Positions 33,425-41,815 of a stretch of 64,000 nt of DNA are shown piece by piece; the stretch's first letter is position 1; each line of letters opens with the position of its first letter. Source of the DNA: Pseudonocardia autotrophica (lineage in GTDB: Bacteria; Actinomycetota; Actinomycetes; Mycobacteriales; Pseudonocardiaceae); the NCBI RefSeq assembly GCF_003945385.1, contig NZ_AP018920.1, forward strand, positions 3,844,001-3,908,000. The letters are read 5' to 3'. A program made the position numbers and the translations under genes. The notes under the pieces were generated by a model. The model was not told the origin of the DNA and made no database searches. It worked only from the letters and a program-made list of their open reading frames with translations.

Positions 33425-34040
33425 TCCCGCACCCGGCCGGCGCGAGCGGAAGAAGGCCGCCACCCGGACCGCACTGGCATCGGCGGCGCTGCGGTTGTGC
33501 AGCGAACGCGGCCTCGAGCACGTCACCGTCGAGCACATCGCCGACGCCGCCGACGTCGCACCGCGCACGTTCTTCAACTACTTCACCTCCAAGGAGGAGG
33601 CGGTCGTCGCGGGCAACGCCACCTCGACCGACGTGCTGGTCGAGGCGTTCGCCGCCCGGCCCGCGGACGAGCCGGTACCCGTGTCGCTGCGGCACGCGCT
33701 GCACGCCGTCGTGTCCGATCCGCAGCACCGGGATCGGGTGCTGCGGATGCGGGTGCTGCGCGGGCATCCGACGCTGCTGGCCCACCAGCTCGCCGCGTTC
33801 GTGGCCCAGGAGCGGGCGCTGGCCGAGGCCGTCGCGGCACGCACCGGGGCCGATCCGGCCCGTGACCTCTACCCGATGCTGGTCGCCGCGGCGACCGTGA
33901 CCGGACTGCGGGTGGCCGTGCAGCACTGGCTCGGCGATCACGGTCCCGATCCGCGGGACCCGGATCTCCCCGAGCTCGTCGACGAGGTCATGTCCCATCT
34001 CGACGCCGGCCTGCGCACCGTGACCGGGGCACCGGCCTGA
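33417..34040 (+). CDS. TetR family regulator
   Basis: The 207-residue protein has a TetR HTH at about 10-57 (RKKAATRTALASAALRLC, VTVEHIADAADVAPRTFFNY, then FTSKEEAV). A divergent C-terminal ligand domain follows. Its ATG lies inside the last codons of the MFS exporter gene, so the two are coupled. It is expected to repress the operon by binding the dyad at 31530-31551. The ligand is probably an exported compound. Confidence 0.88.
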   Translation: MADPAPGRRERKKAATRTALASAALRLCSERGLEHVTVEHIADAADVAPRTFFNYFTSKEEAVVAGNATSTDVLVEAFAARPADEPVPVSLRHALHAVVSDPQHRDRVLRMRVLRGHPTLLAHQLAAFVAQERALAEAVAARTGADPARDLYPMLVAAATVTGLRVAVQHWLGDHGPDPRDPDLPELVDEVMSHLDAGLRTVTGAPA

Positions 34041-34071
34041 GCCGGTCCGGCCCTCGGGGAGGATCACCGGC

Positions 34072-34899
34072 GTGACCGTGACGACCCTGGACCGGCCGAC
34101 TCCGACCCCGCTGGAACTCACCCTGCACACCGCCGACGACCCGGCGGCGCCGGTGCTGCTGGTCGTTCCGGCGATGGGGATGCGGGCGTCGTTCTACGCG
34201 CCGTTGCTGAGCGCGCTGCGCGACGCCGGAGTCTCGGCCGCGGTCACCGAGCTGCGCGGGCACCAGGCCCACCCCGCGCCAGCTCCCGGCCGTCGGCACG
34301 ACTTCGGCTACGACGAGCTGGTCGGGGATCTCGCCGCCGCGGTCGAGACGGTCCGAGAGCTGCTCCCCGCGGCCCCGGTGCTGCCGCTCGGGCACAGCCT
34401 GGGCGGTCATCTCGCCGCGGCCTACGCGGCACGCCGGCCGGACCGGATCGCCGGGATCGCGCTGGTCGCGTCCGGCAGCGTGCACTGGCACGCCTGGGGC
34501 GTGCGGCACCTGCTGCGGACCCAGGCGGTGGTCGCCGCCGCCACCCTGCTCGGCCACTTCCCCGGGGATCGGATCGGCTTCGCCGGCCGCGAGGCGCGCG
34601 GGCAGATGGCCGACTGGGGGCGGTGGGCGCGGACCGGGCGGCTCGCGTTCGGGCGGCCCCGGATCGACCACACACCCTCGATCGCCGAGGTGCGATTGCC
34701 GGTGCTCGGCCTGACCTTCGCAGGCGACACCCTGGCGCCGGGCTTCTCGGCCGACGCGCTGCTCGCCATGTTCGGCAACGCCCGGGTCACCCGCGAGCAC
34801 CTGGAGATCGACGCGACGCAGCCGCACTTCGGCTGGGCCAGGGATCCGGGACCCGCCGCCGAGGTGCTGACGCGCTGGGCGCGGACCGCGACCGCCTGA
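34072..34899 (+). CDS. Alpha/beta hydrolase
   Basis: The 275-residue alpha/beta hydrolase has the nucleophile elbow GHSLGG near residue 106 and an oxyanion region VVPAMGMRASFY. The likely catalytic Asp is in TFAGDTLAPGF, and a His in QPHFGWA lies near the C-terminus. It could be an esterase or lactonase. It begins 31 bp after the TetR gene and may belong to the same operon, processing or protecting against the MFS substrate. The 169 bp that follow (34900-35068) show no feature. Confidence 0.8.
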   Translation: MTVTTLDRPTPTPLELTLHTADDPAAPVLLVVPAMGMRASFYAPLLSALRDAGVSAAVTELRGHQAHPAPAPGRRHDFGYDELVGDLAAAVETVRELLPAAPVLPLGHSLGGHLAAAYAARRPDRIAGIALVASGSVHWHAWGVRHLLRTQAVVAAATLLGHFPGDRIGFAGREARGQMADWGRWARTGRLAFGRPRIDHTPSIAEVRLPVLGLTFAGDTLAPGFSADALLAMFGNARVTREHLEIDATQPHFGWARDPGPAAEVLTRWARTATA

Positions 34900-35068
34900 G
34901 CGCCCCGCACGAGCCGCCCGCGCACCGTGACCGGGGCGCTGGTCCGCATCGTCCTGTCTGACAGCACCCCGACGACCACCCCGCCGACCGGGCCGAGCAG
35001 CACCGGTAACGCAGCACGTCCGATCACCGACCTGATCTTGGACGATCCAGCGGTGGGAGGGGGCAGGC

Positions 35069-35694
35069 GTGGGCAAGCCGGACCAGCCGCGTGGACCGGA
35101 CGGCAAGTGGATCCGCAGGCCGGGCGGGATCGTCCTGGCCATCGCCCTGACCCTCGGGGTGATCGGCATCGGCTCGGGTGGCGGTGCTCTCGGCGGCTCC
35201 ACCGCCTCGGCGCCGCGCGGGTCGGGCGGCGGCTCGTCGTCGCTCCGGGCACAGGATCGCGACACGACGGCCCTCGTCGCCCGGCTCGCCCGGGCCGGAC
35301 GTGTCGTCAGCCGGCTGGACGTCTCGTTCGACGACGACTGCGCGACCCACTCCTACGGCCAGGTGCAGGAGTTCTTCCGGTCGACCCCCTGCACCGGCCT
35401 GCAGCGCAGCGTGTTCGAGGTCCGGGACAGCGCGCGACCGTGGTCGTGGCGGTCGCGGTGGTCGACCTGCCCACCGCCGACGACGCCCGAGCGTTGCAGA
35501 CCCTGACCGACACCTACGGCACCGGCAACGTGCAGGAGCTCCGGACGAGCCGTCGCGTGCAGTGGACCGGCCGGCACTACGCCTCCGGGCTGGAGGGAAC
35601 GGCTGTCGCGAACGCGCAGGCCGAGCCGGTCGGGCGTGCCCGGGCGGCCACAACGCTGGCTGATGCGGTCGCCCGGGACGCCCTCACCCCGTGA
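35069..35694 (+). pseudogene. Single-pass membrane protein gene broken by a frameshift
   Basis: The first frame starts at GTG 35069 after GGGAGGGGGCAGG. It encodes a short basic N-terminus, one membrane helix (GGIVLAIALTLGVIGIGSG) and an outer domain up to CTGLQRSVFEVRDSAR. The continuing homologous-looking part (TVVVAVAVVDLPTADDAR, later YASGLEGTAVANAQAEP) is in another frame and ends at 35694. The switch lies in the GCGCGCG run at about 35430-35440 and needs one added base. The joined product would be about 208 residues, of no recognised family. Either the gene is a recent pseudogene, or a base was lost in sequencing. Confidence 0.6.
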
Positions 35695-35718
35695 TCCCGG
35701 CGGGGCTGTGGAGCTGGG

Positions 35719-36723
35719 TCACACGCCGGTGGAAACCGACTCGTGCCACGGGATGACCAGCTTCTTCGTCGTGGTCACCGCCAGATAGAGCATCGAGCCC
35801 AGTACCGCGAGCAACACGATCACCGCGAACAGTCTCGGCGCGTCCAACGCGTTCAGGCTCGACACCACCAGGAAGCCCAGGCCGGCGCTGCCACCCAGGT
35901 ACTCACCCACGATCGCCCCGATCACCGAGAACACGATCGCCACCTCGGCACCCGCGAACACGTACGGCAGCGTCGAGGGCAGCTCCAGGTTCCGGAACGT
36001 GGCCCACCGCCCCGCCCCGAGCCCGCGCATCACGTCGCGGTGCCCCCGCTCCACCGACCGCACGCCGAGCATCACGTTCAGCATGATCGGGAAGAACGCC
36101 AGCAACGCCGCCATGATGATCTTCGAGGTCGGGCCGAACCCGAACCAGATCACGAAGATCGGCACGAACGCGACCTTGGGTACCACCTGCAGCGCCACCA
36201 GCGCCGGCTGTACCGCCCGCTGCAGCCAGACCACGCGTCCCAGCACCGAGCCGACCGTCACACCGGCCACCAGCGCGATCCCGAACCCGGCCAGCACCTC
36301 GAACAGGGTGATCCCCACGTGCCCCCAGATCTCGGGGCCCGAGAACAGCTCGACCAGCGCCGAGCCCACCGCCGCCGGCGCGGGCAGGATGAACTCCGAG
36401 ACCCCCACCACCGAGACCGCGAACTGCCAGCCACCCAGCAGCAACGCCAGCATCACCGGCCCCGAGACCCACGGCAGCCGGCGCATCCACACCGACTCCC
36501 CGTCCGGGCCGGCGGCGCTGTCGCCACCCGGACCCGGCGATCCCGGCCCCGGCGCGCGGGCGCCGTCCGGTCCCGCGGCATCCGGGCCGCCGGCGATCGC
36601 CACGCCCGGCGCACCGGCTCCGCCCGGCGCACCCGCAGCATCCGGGTCACCCGCAGCCACCGATCCCGGTCCGTGCATCCCGTCCCGCTCCGGCACCTGT
36701 CCCCCTCGCTCGACCGTCGTCAT
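35719..36723 (-). CDS. ABC transporter permease, taurine/nitrate/sulfonate type
   Basis: The 334-residue permease has about six helices in residues 85-325 and the EAA docking loop in RGLGAGRWATFRNLELPSTL. It is of the SsuC/TauC/ThiX class. The first 80 residues are an unusual Ala/Gly/Pro tract with little else, probably disordered in the cytoplasm. It is the last gene of the aconitase X cluster, six bases after the ATPase gene. It is convergent with the frameshifted membrane protein gene, with only 24 bp between. Confidence 0.87.
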   Translation of the reverse strand: MTTVERGGQVPERDGMHGPGSVAAGDPDAAGAPGGAGAPGVAIAGGPDAAGPDGARAPGPGSPGPGGDSAAGPDGESVWMRRLPWVSGPVMLALLLGGWQFAVSVVGVSEFILPAPAAVGSALVELFSGPEIWGHVGITLFEVLAGFGIALVAGVTVGSVLGRVVWLQRAVQPALVALQVVPKVAFVPIFVIWFGFGPTSKIIMAALLAFFPIMLNVMLGVRSVERGHRDVMRGLGAGRWATFRNLELPSTLPYVFAGAEVAIVFSVIGAIVGEYLGGSAGLGFLVVSSLNALDAPRLFAVIVLLAVLGSMLYLAVTTTKKLVIPWHESVSTGV

Positions 36724-36729
36724 CGCGTC

Positions 36730-37557
36730 TCAGTCCTCCCGGTCCAGCTCACGCCGCAGCCCGGCCACGATCTCCCCGAACTCCTGCTCCGACTCGACCC
36801 CGGCCGCGCGCGGCCGGGCCAAGCCCACCGGCACCACCGATCGGATCCGGCCCGGCCGCGGCGTCAGCAGCACCACCCGGTCGGCCAGGAACACCGCCTC
36901 CGGGATCGAGTGCGTCACGAACACCACGGTCGCCCCCGAGACCGCGTGGATCTGTTGCAGCTCCAGGTTCATCCGGTCCCGGGTCAGGGCGTCCAGCGCC
37001 CCGAACGGCTCGTCCATCAGCAGCACCGACGGATCGCACGCCAGCGCTCTGGCGATCGCCGCCCGCTGCCGCATGCCACCGGAGAGCTCCCGCGGGTAGG
37101 ACTCCTCGAACCCGGACAGGCCCACCGTCGCGCACAGCTCCGCCGCCCGCGCCCGCCGCGCCGCCTTCCCGGCGCCGCGCAGCTTCAGCGGCAGCCCCAC
37201 GTTCTCGGCGACCGTGAACCACGGGAACAGGTTCGCCTCCTGGAACACCAGGCCGAACTCGGCGAACACGGCGTCGTCGCGGCGTCCGGCCACCCACGCC
37301 GGGCGGCCGCCCGCCTCGACGCTCCCGGCCGATGGCGCCAGCAGGCCGGACAGGATCCGCAGCAGCGTCGTCTTCCCGCAGCCCGACCGGCCGACCAGCG
37401 ACACGAACTCGCCGCGGCCGACCTCCAGGTCGATCGACGACAATGCGTGCACCTCGCCCCGCCTCGTCGGGTAGACCTTGTCCACCCCCGACACGCGGAT
37501 CCCGACCGCCCGGGACGCGAGGTCTCCCGCCGTGCGCGGTGCCGTGTCCTGCGTCAT
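36730..37557 (-). CDS. ABC transporter ATP-binding protein, taurine/nitrate type
   Basis: The 275-residue ATPase has Walker A GRSGCGKTT near residue 58, the Q-loop in VFQEANLFPWFTV, signature LSGGMRQRAAIARAL and Walker B VLLMDEPFGALD. The Q-loop and LFPW-type sequence are characteristic of TauB/SsuB/NrtD-type importers. I chose the ATG at 37557, with GGAGG eight bases upstream; ATG 37563 sits too close to it. It lies between the binding protein and permease genes of the same operon. Confidence 0.88.
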   Translation of the reverse strand: MTQDTAPRTAGDLASRAVGIRVSGVDKVYPTRRGEVHALSSIDLEVGRGEFVSLVGRSGCGKTTLLRILSGLLAPSAGSVEAGGRPAWVAGRRDDAVFAEFGLVFQEANLFPWFTVAENVGLPLKLRGAGKAARRARAAELCATVGLSGFEESYPRELSGGMRQRAAIARALACDPSVLLMDEPFGALDALTRDRMNLELQQIHAVSGATVVFVTHSIPEAVFLADRVVLLTPRPGRIRSVVPVGLARPRAAGVESEQEFGEIVAGLRRELDRED

Positions 37558-37595
37558 GCCCATCTCCTCCTCGGATCGAGCGCTCTCGGTGGTGG

Positions 37596-38627
37596 TCACG
37601 GCGTGGCCGCCGCGGAGACGGACCCGTCCAGCCAGTCGCCCGGGTCCAGGCCCGACGGGAGCTGGCCGATCCCGGCCACCTCGTCGTAGGTCGCCTGCCA
37701 ACGCTGTGGGGAGATCCCGGTCGGGCCGTCACCCGCGTTGTAGGACTCCACGTAGGCCGACAGCGCGGCCGTCGCGACCTGCGGGTCGTCCAGCGCGGGG
37801 ACCTGGTACCGCGAGCCGATCAGCCGCATCGTCTCGGTGAAGCCGTTCGCCTCGTCCTCGGTGATGAAGCGGGTGGCGTCGGCGATCGCCGCCAGGTAGC
37901 GGCGGAGCTTGTCCTTCTCGTCCGGGTCCTCGAGCATCGCGGCCGAGGTCGCGTAGACCTGGGAGCCGGCCGAGATCGCGTCGTTCGGGTCGTAGACGAC
38001 GGCCTCCGGGCGGGTGGCGTCGAGCACCATCGCGGTGTCGAGCGAGACGATGAAGGCGTCCACCCGGCCGCCCTGCACCAGCTCGAAGACGCCCGGGCTG
38101 AGCCCGACGACCTGGCGGCGGACCTCCTCGGCCGGGATCCCCGCGGAGCCGGCGACCAGGTCCAGGGTGATCGAGCTGGTGCCGCCCTCCGACGGAGTGC
38201 CGACCAGCTTCCCGGCGAAGTCCGCGGCGTCGGTGACCGGCGCCCGGTCCGCGGAGATCATCCGGATCGGGCCCTTGTGGACCACCGAGCCGATCGCGAC
38301 CAGCGGCGCGCCCCGCTCGCCCGCGGCGACCATCGTCTCGATGTCACCGATTCGCGAGATCTCGGCCGAGCCGGCCAGCAGCGTCTGGATGGCCGGTGCG
38401 GAGCCCTGGGTGGCCTCGAAGTTCACCTCCAGCCCGTGCGCCGCGAAGTGGCCGTTCGTCTCGGCGACCATCTCGGCCGCGTAGCCGAGCGACTCCATCG
38501 GCAGGATGTTCAGGAAGGTGATCTCGTCGACGTCGGTGTCCCCGCCGGGCCCGCCGCCGCAGCCGGCGAGCACGAGCCCCGCCGCGAGCAGCGCGGCGAC
38601 CAACCGGCCGGTGGTGGTGGGTGACAT
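37596..38627 (-). CDS. ABC transporter substrate-binding lipoprotein, NMT1/TauA type
   Basis: A 343-residue lipoprotein with lipobox LVLAGC. The mature protein starts ITFLNILPMESLGYAAEM and shows typical NMT1/TauA elements such as GHFAAHGLEVNFEATQG and ADFAGKLVGTPSEGGTSS. Members bind small anionic or amphoteric molecules such as sulfonates, nitrate, pyrimidine precursors or aromatic acids. GGAGGAA precedes the ATG. It follows the aconitase X small subunit gene by 31 bp, so it most likely captures the substrate, or a precursor, of that enzyme. Confidence 0.87.
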   Translation of the reverse strand: MSPTTTGRLVAALLAAGLVLAGCGGGPGGDTDVDEITFLNILPMESLGYAAEMVAETNGHFAAHGLEVNFEATQGSAPAIQTLLAGSAEISRIGDIETMVAAGERGAPLVAIGSVVHKGPIRMISADRAPVTDAADFAGKLVGTPSEGGTSSITLDLVAGSAGIPAEEVRRQVVGLSPGVFELVQGGRVDAFIVSLDTAMVLDATRPEAVVYDPNDAISAGSQVYATSAAMLEDPDEKDKLRRYLAAIADATRFITEDEANGFTETMRLIGSRYQVPALDDPQVATAALSAYVESYNAGDGPTGISPQRWQATYDEVAGIGQLPSGLDPGDWLDGSVSAAATP

Positions 38628-38658
38628 CAGGCTTCCTCCGTGTGTGGGGTGGGGAGCG

Positions 38659-39090
38659 TCATCCGGGCATCGCCCGGTTCAGCAGGTCGACGGTCCCGGC
38701 GGTCGCGTCCAGCCGGATCCGGTCGCCGGTGCGCAGCAGCCGGACCGGGTCGCCGTCGAGGTCGGCGAGTGCCGGGACCCGGGTGACGACGGCGCCCAGC
38801 GCGGCCTTGGTCGTCGTGACGGTGAAGATCATTCCGAGCGGTGCGGTGCCGAGCAGCCGGGTCGTCTGGAAGAACCCGGACCAGCCCGAGGAGCCCTTCG
38901 CCCCGGGGAACACCAGGATCCGGCCGGTGAAGCAGACCCCGGCCAGCGGATGGCGGGCCTCGATGATCGTGCCGGTAGCGGGATCGATCCCGCCCCAGCC
39001 CGAGATCGTCTCCTCCGAGACCAGCGCCTCGCCCTCGACGACGCCGGGCACCACCGTGCGCCCGCGCAGCACCGTGCGTGCCCCGCTCAT
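38659..39090 (-). CDS. Aconitase X small (swivel) subunit
   Basis: The 143-residue protein matches the AcnX swivel domain (formerly DUF126). It has VVPGVVEGEALVSEETISGW, GGIDPATGTIIEARHPLAG, and LVFPGAKGSSGWSG with the Ser/Gly-rich loop that completes the active site. It must pair with the large subunit, whose gene overlaps it by four bases (ATGA). In studied cases AcnX acts as cis-3-hydroxy-L-proline dehydratase or, in archaea, as phosphomevalonate dehydratase. The substrate here is unknown. Confidence 0.85.
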   Translation of the reverse strand: MSGARTVLRGRTVVPGVVEGEALVSEETISGWGGIDPATGTIIEARHPLAGVCFTGRILVFPGAKGSSGWSGFFQTTRLLGTAPLGMIFTVTTTKAALGAVVTRVPALADLDGDPVRLLRTGDRIRLDATAGTVDLLNRAMPG

Positions 39091-40367
39091 CGCAGCTCAC
39101 CGCGCCAGCGGCCGGTGACGGCGGCGTCGACGCACTCGGCGGTGCTGCCGAACCAGGCCTCGATGCCCAGGATCGCGGGCAGGTAGTGCGCCTGCTTGGC
39201 CGAGTCGGTCGCGAACACCCTGGTCCCCTCCGGTGCGGCCCGCGACATCGCCGGGCAGGAGTCGGTGAGCACCCGGCCGCCGGCGCGCTCGATCACCGCG
39301 GTGTAGCCGGAGCGTTCGGCGACGGCGGCCAGCGCACGCGGGGCCATGATCCACAGCTCGGTGCCCGCGTGCAGCCGACGGCCGTCGAGCGCACGGGCCG
39401 CGTCGCGGATCTGGTCCAGCGACGCGTGCGGGCAGCCGAGCAGCACGAAGTCGACGTCCGGGCTGTCACCCTGGTCGTTGAGCCGCTCGTACATCGCCCG
39501 GCGCTCCGCGGCGCCGTAGACGAGCGGCTCCGGGACGCGCGCCCCGCCGAACGCGGCCTCGGTCGTCGGCGCCTCCGGGGTGACGCCCGGGATGTGGTAC
39601 ATCTCCACCCCGCCGGACGACGCCGCGGCCGCCCCGAAGTGCTTGAGATCGGTCAGGTCGGGCAGCGCGTGATCCCCGGTGACGACCGGGCGGGCCTCCT
39701 GCACCGCGTCCCCGGTGAAGTAGCCGAGCAGGCCCCAGTCCAGGAACGTCGCCACCGGGGTGTCCACCCGCACCAGGTGCGTCCCGCGCCGGTGCTCGTC
39801 GTGGTGGTTGCCCCAGCAGGGCACCCGGCCGGTGAGGCTCGCCGCGCCGGTCGATGCGGTCCCCTCGCAGTTGGTGCGCGCACCCAGCACGGCGTTCGCG
39901 TAGACCACCGCGGACGACTCCATCCACGCGCAGTGCTCGCCGCGCACCGGCAGGTTCCCGACCTGGTAGGGGGTGCAGGTGGCGAGCACCGACACGCCGC
40001 GCCCGCCGTAGAACACCTCGGCGTCGCTCTGCAGCGCGACGAAGTCCGCCGGATACGGCACGACATCCACCGAGTCCGGCCCGAAGCCCTGCTGCAGCTG
40101 ACAGGTCGGGACCGCCATCGGCGGGATCGGCAGTGTCTCGTCGGCGTCCAGGTTGATCACCGAGAACGCCCGGTCCCAGCCGCCCTCGGCCACCAGCCGG
40201 GCCTTCAGCGGGGACGGCTGGGTGGTCGTCCCCGCGACGTTGCGGACCGTGCACAACCGCTCGGCGTCCAGCGCGGCCGCGTAGCGGATCAGCAGGTCCA
40301 TCGCCGCGGCGACGGCGGGGCCGTCCGCACCGTCGCGCATCCTTCGCTCGTCGTCGGTGAGGATCAC
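39087..40367 (-). CDS. Aconitase X large (catalytic) subunit
   Basis: The 426-residue protein is the catalytic half of an aconitase X dehydratase. Typical stretches are GWDRAFSVINLDADETLPIP, then CTPYQVGNLPVRGEHCAWMESSAV in two parts, the Cys region GARTNCEGTAST and VLTDSCPAMS near the C-terminus. These cysteines are placed to bind the metal or Fe-S centre. I start at GTG 40367, with AGGTG about five bases upstream. Together with the swivel subunit it should dehydrate a hydroxy acid imported by the neighbouring ABC system. Confidence 0.85.
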   Translation of the reverse strand: MILTDDERRMRDGADGPAVAAAMDLLIRYAAALDAERLCTVRNVAGTTTQPSPLKARLVAEGGWDRAFSVINLDADETLPIPPMAVPTCQLQQGFGPDSVDVVPYPADFVALQSDAEVFYGGRGVSVLATCTPYQVGNLPVRGEHCAWMESSAVVYANAVLGARTNCEGTASTGAASLTGRVPCWGNHHDEHRRGTHLVRVDTPVATFLDWGLLGYFTGDAVQEARPVVTGDHALPDLTDLKHFGAAAASSGGVEMYHIPGVTPEAPTTEAAFGGARVPEPLVYGAAERRAMYERLNDQGDSPDVDFVLLGCPHASLDQIRDAARALDGRRLHAGTELWIMAPRALAAVAERSGYTAVIERAGGRVLTDSCPAMSRAAPEGTRVFATDSAKQAHYLPAILGIEAWFGSTAECVDAAVTGRWRGELR

Positions 40368-40450
40368 GCCGCACCTACCGCGGCGGGGTCCGTCGTGCTC
40401 GGACTGGGCATCGTTGCCGGTCTCCTCGTGGTGGGTCGGTCGGGCCGGGA

Positions 40451-41758
40451 CTAGTCGTCGAGGTTCTCCCGGATCCGGCCGGTGAGCTCGGAAGCGTCGA
40501 CCTCGTGCACGCTGCCGTCCGGGCCGGCCAGGTCGAGGGCGTGCGCTGCGGCGTGGCCCATCGCCGCGCACGGGCCCATCACCCGCACGCTGGACAGCGC
40601 CGCCGCGTCGCCGTCCACGCAGCGGCCCGCGGCCAGCACGTTCGACGCGTCCGGCGGGGTCATCGAGCGCAGCGGCACGTAGTGCAGGTGATCGGGGCCG
40701 AACGTCTCCCAGACGTAGCCGTCCGGGGTGTCGTGCAGCTCGATCGGCCAGGCGGTGCGGGCCACCGAGTCCGGGAACCGGGTGCCGGCCCGCACCTCGT
40801 CGACGGTGAGCTGGTGCACCGCGGCGAGCCAGCGGGTCTGCCTGCGTCCGGGCAGGCCGTAGGAGCGCACGGTGGCCTTGCCGAAGACCTCGGGGAACTC
40901 GGCCCGCAGGAACTCGACGACGCGATCGGCCTGTGCCTTGCCCTCCAGCTGCGCCTCGGCCGCCGCGACCGGATCCAGCGGGGCCTCGATGTGGGTCATG
41001 TTCAGCACCGCGGTGTCGCGGCCGGGGAAGTAGAACGCGAGGCCGTCCCGGCGCCGCAGGCCGTACTCGTCCGCCTTCGCCGCGACCCGGCCCGCCAGCT
41101 CGGCGGGATCCGGGGCGGCGCCGGTGTCCAGGTGCTCGACGACGAGCTGCTGGCTGCCGTAGATCTCGCGCTCCGGCAGCCGGCACGCCAGCCCCGCGGC
41201 CCAGCACAGCGCGGCGTCCCCGCTGGCGTCGACGAAGCCGGACGCCCGGACCTCGACCGAGCCGTAGCGGGTGGCGAACCGGGCCGCGTGCAGCCGGTCG
41301 CCGTCGCGCTCGACGCCGGTCAGGGTGGCGTTGGTGAGCACCTGGATGCCGTGCCGGCGGACGGTGTCCTCGACCCAGCGGCCGAGCCGGACCTCGTCGT
41401 AGCCGACCGTCACCGTGTGCCCGACCCGGTAGAACAGGTCCCCGGCCGCGTCCAGGTCGGTGAAGATGCCGTCCAGGATCCCGTGGGTCAGCTTGCGGTG
41501 CTCGGGTGCGTTGCCGAAGACCCCGCAGAACAGTCCGATCAGCGAGTTCACCATCTGCCCGCCGAGTACCGGCGCGGCGTCGACGAGCACCACCCGCCGG
41601 CCGAGCCGGGCGGACTCGATGGCGGCCGACAGACCGGCGATTCCGGAGCCGACGACGCAGACGTCGGTGGTCACGGCGTACTCCGCCGGATCGCCCGCGC
41701 GGACCGGGGCGTCCCGGACGACGGTGCGCACCGGCAGGTCAGTGAGCGGATGAGGCAT
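40451..41758 (-). CDS. FAD-dependent oxidoreductase of the aconitase X cluster
   Basis: The 435-residue FAD_oxidored-type protein has the dinucleotide motif VCVVGSGIAGLSAAIES near residue 33 and the acidic VVLVDAAPVLGGQM. The C-terminal FAD segment is NVLAAGRCVDGDAAALSSVR. Proteins of this type oxidise C-N or C-O bonds in small molecules. It is the first gene after the LysR regulator in the cluster, 83 bp upstream of the aconitase X large subunit gene, so it probably acts before or after the dehydration step. Its substrate cannot be read from sequence. Confidence 0.82.
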   Translation of the reverse strand: MPHPLTDLPVRTVVRDAPVRAGDPAEYAVTTDVCVVGSGIAGLSAAIESARLGRRVVLVDAAPVLGGQMVNSLIGLFCGVFGNAPEHRKLTHGILDGIFTDLDAAGDLFYRVGHTVTVGYDEVRLGRWVEDTVRRHGIQVLTNATLTGVERDGDRLHAARFATRYGSVEVRASGFVDASGDAALCWAAGLACRLPEREIYGSQQLVVEHLDTGAAPDPAELAGRVAAKADEYGLRRRDGLAFYFPGRDTAVLNMTHIEAPLDPVAAAEAQLEGKAQADRVVEFLRAEFPEVFGKATVRSYGLPGRRQTRWLAAVHQLTVDEVRAGTRFPDSVARTAWPIELHDTPDGYVWETFGPDHLHYVPLRSMTPPDASNVLAAGRCVDGDAAALSSVRVMGPCAAMGHAAAHALDLAGPDGSVHEVDASELTGRIRENLDD

Positions 41759-41815
41759 GGCTCACACGCTAAGCACGCCGCGGGCGGCCCGGAAATAGAG
41801 CTTCCGCCTGACGGA
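41759..41815 (-). promoter_or_regulatory. Control region between lysR and the aconitase X cluster
   Basis: This 57-bp gap separates the LysR gene from the FAD oxidoreductase gene on the same strand. On the minus strand it contains the dyad-like CCGTCAGGCGG next to AGCTCTATTTCC and then a TAGCGT about a dozen bases before the ATG. This fits a LysR-controlled promoter, but no part is decisive. Confidence 0.3.

Noticed and set aside
34422..35052. Minus-strand membrane-like frame (VIGRAALPVLLGPVGGVVVG) between the hydrolase and the frameshifted gene
   Set aside because: It continues far into antisense of the hydrolase gene, has no ribosome-binding site and no recognisable domain.
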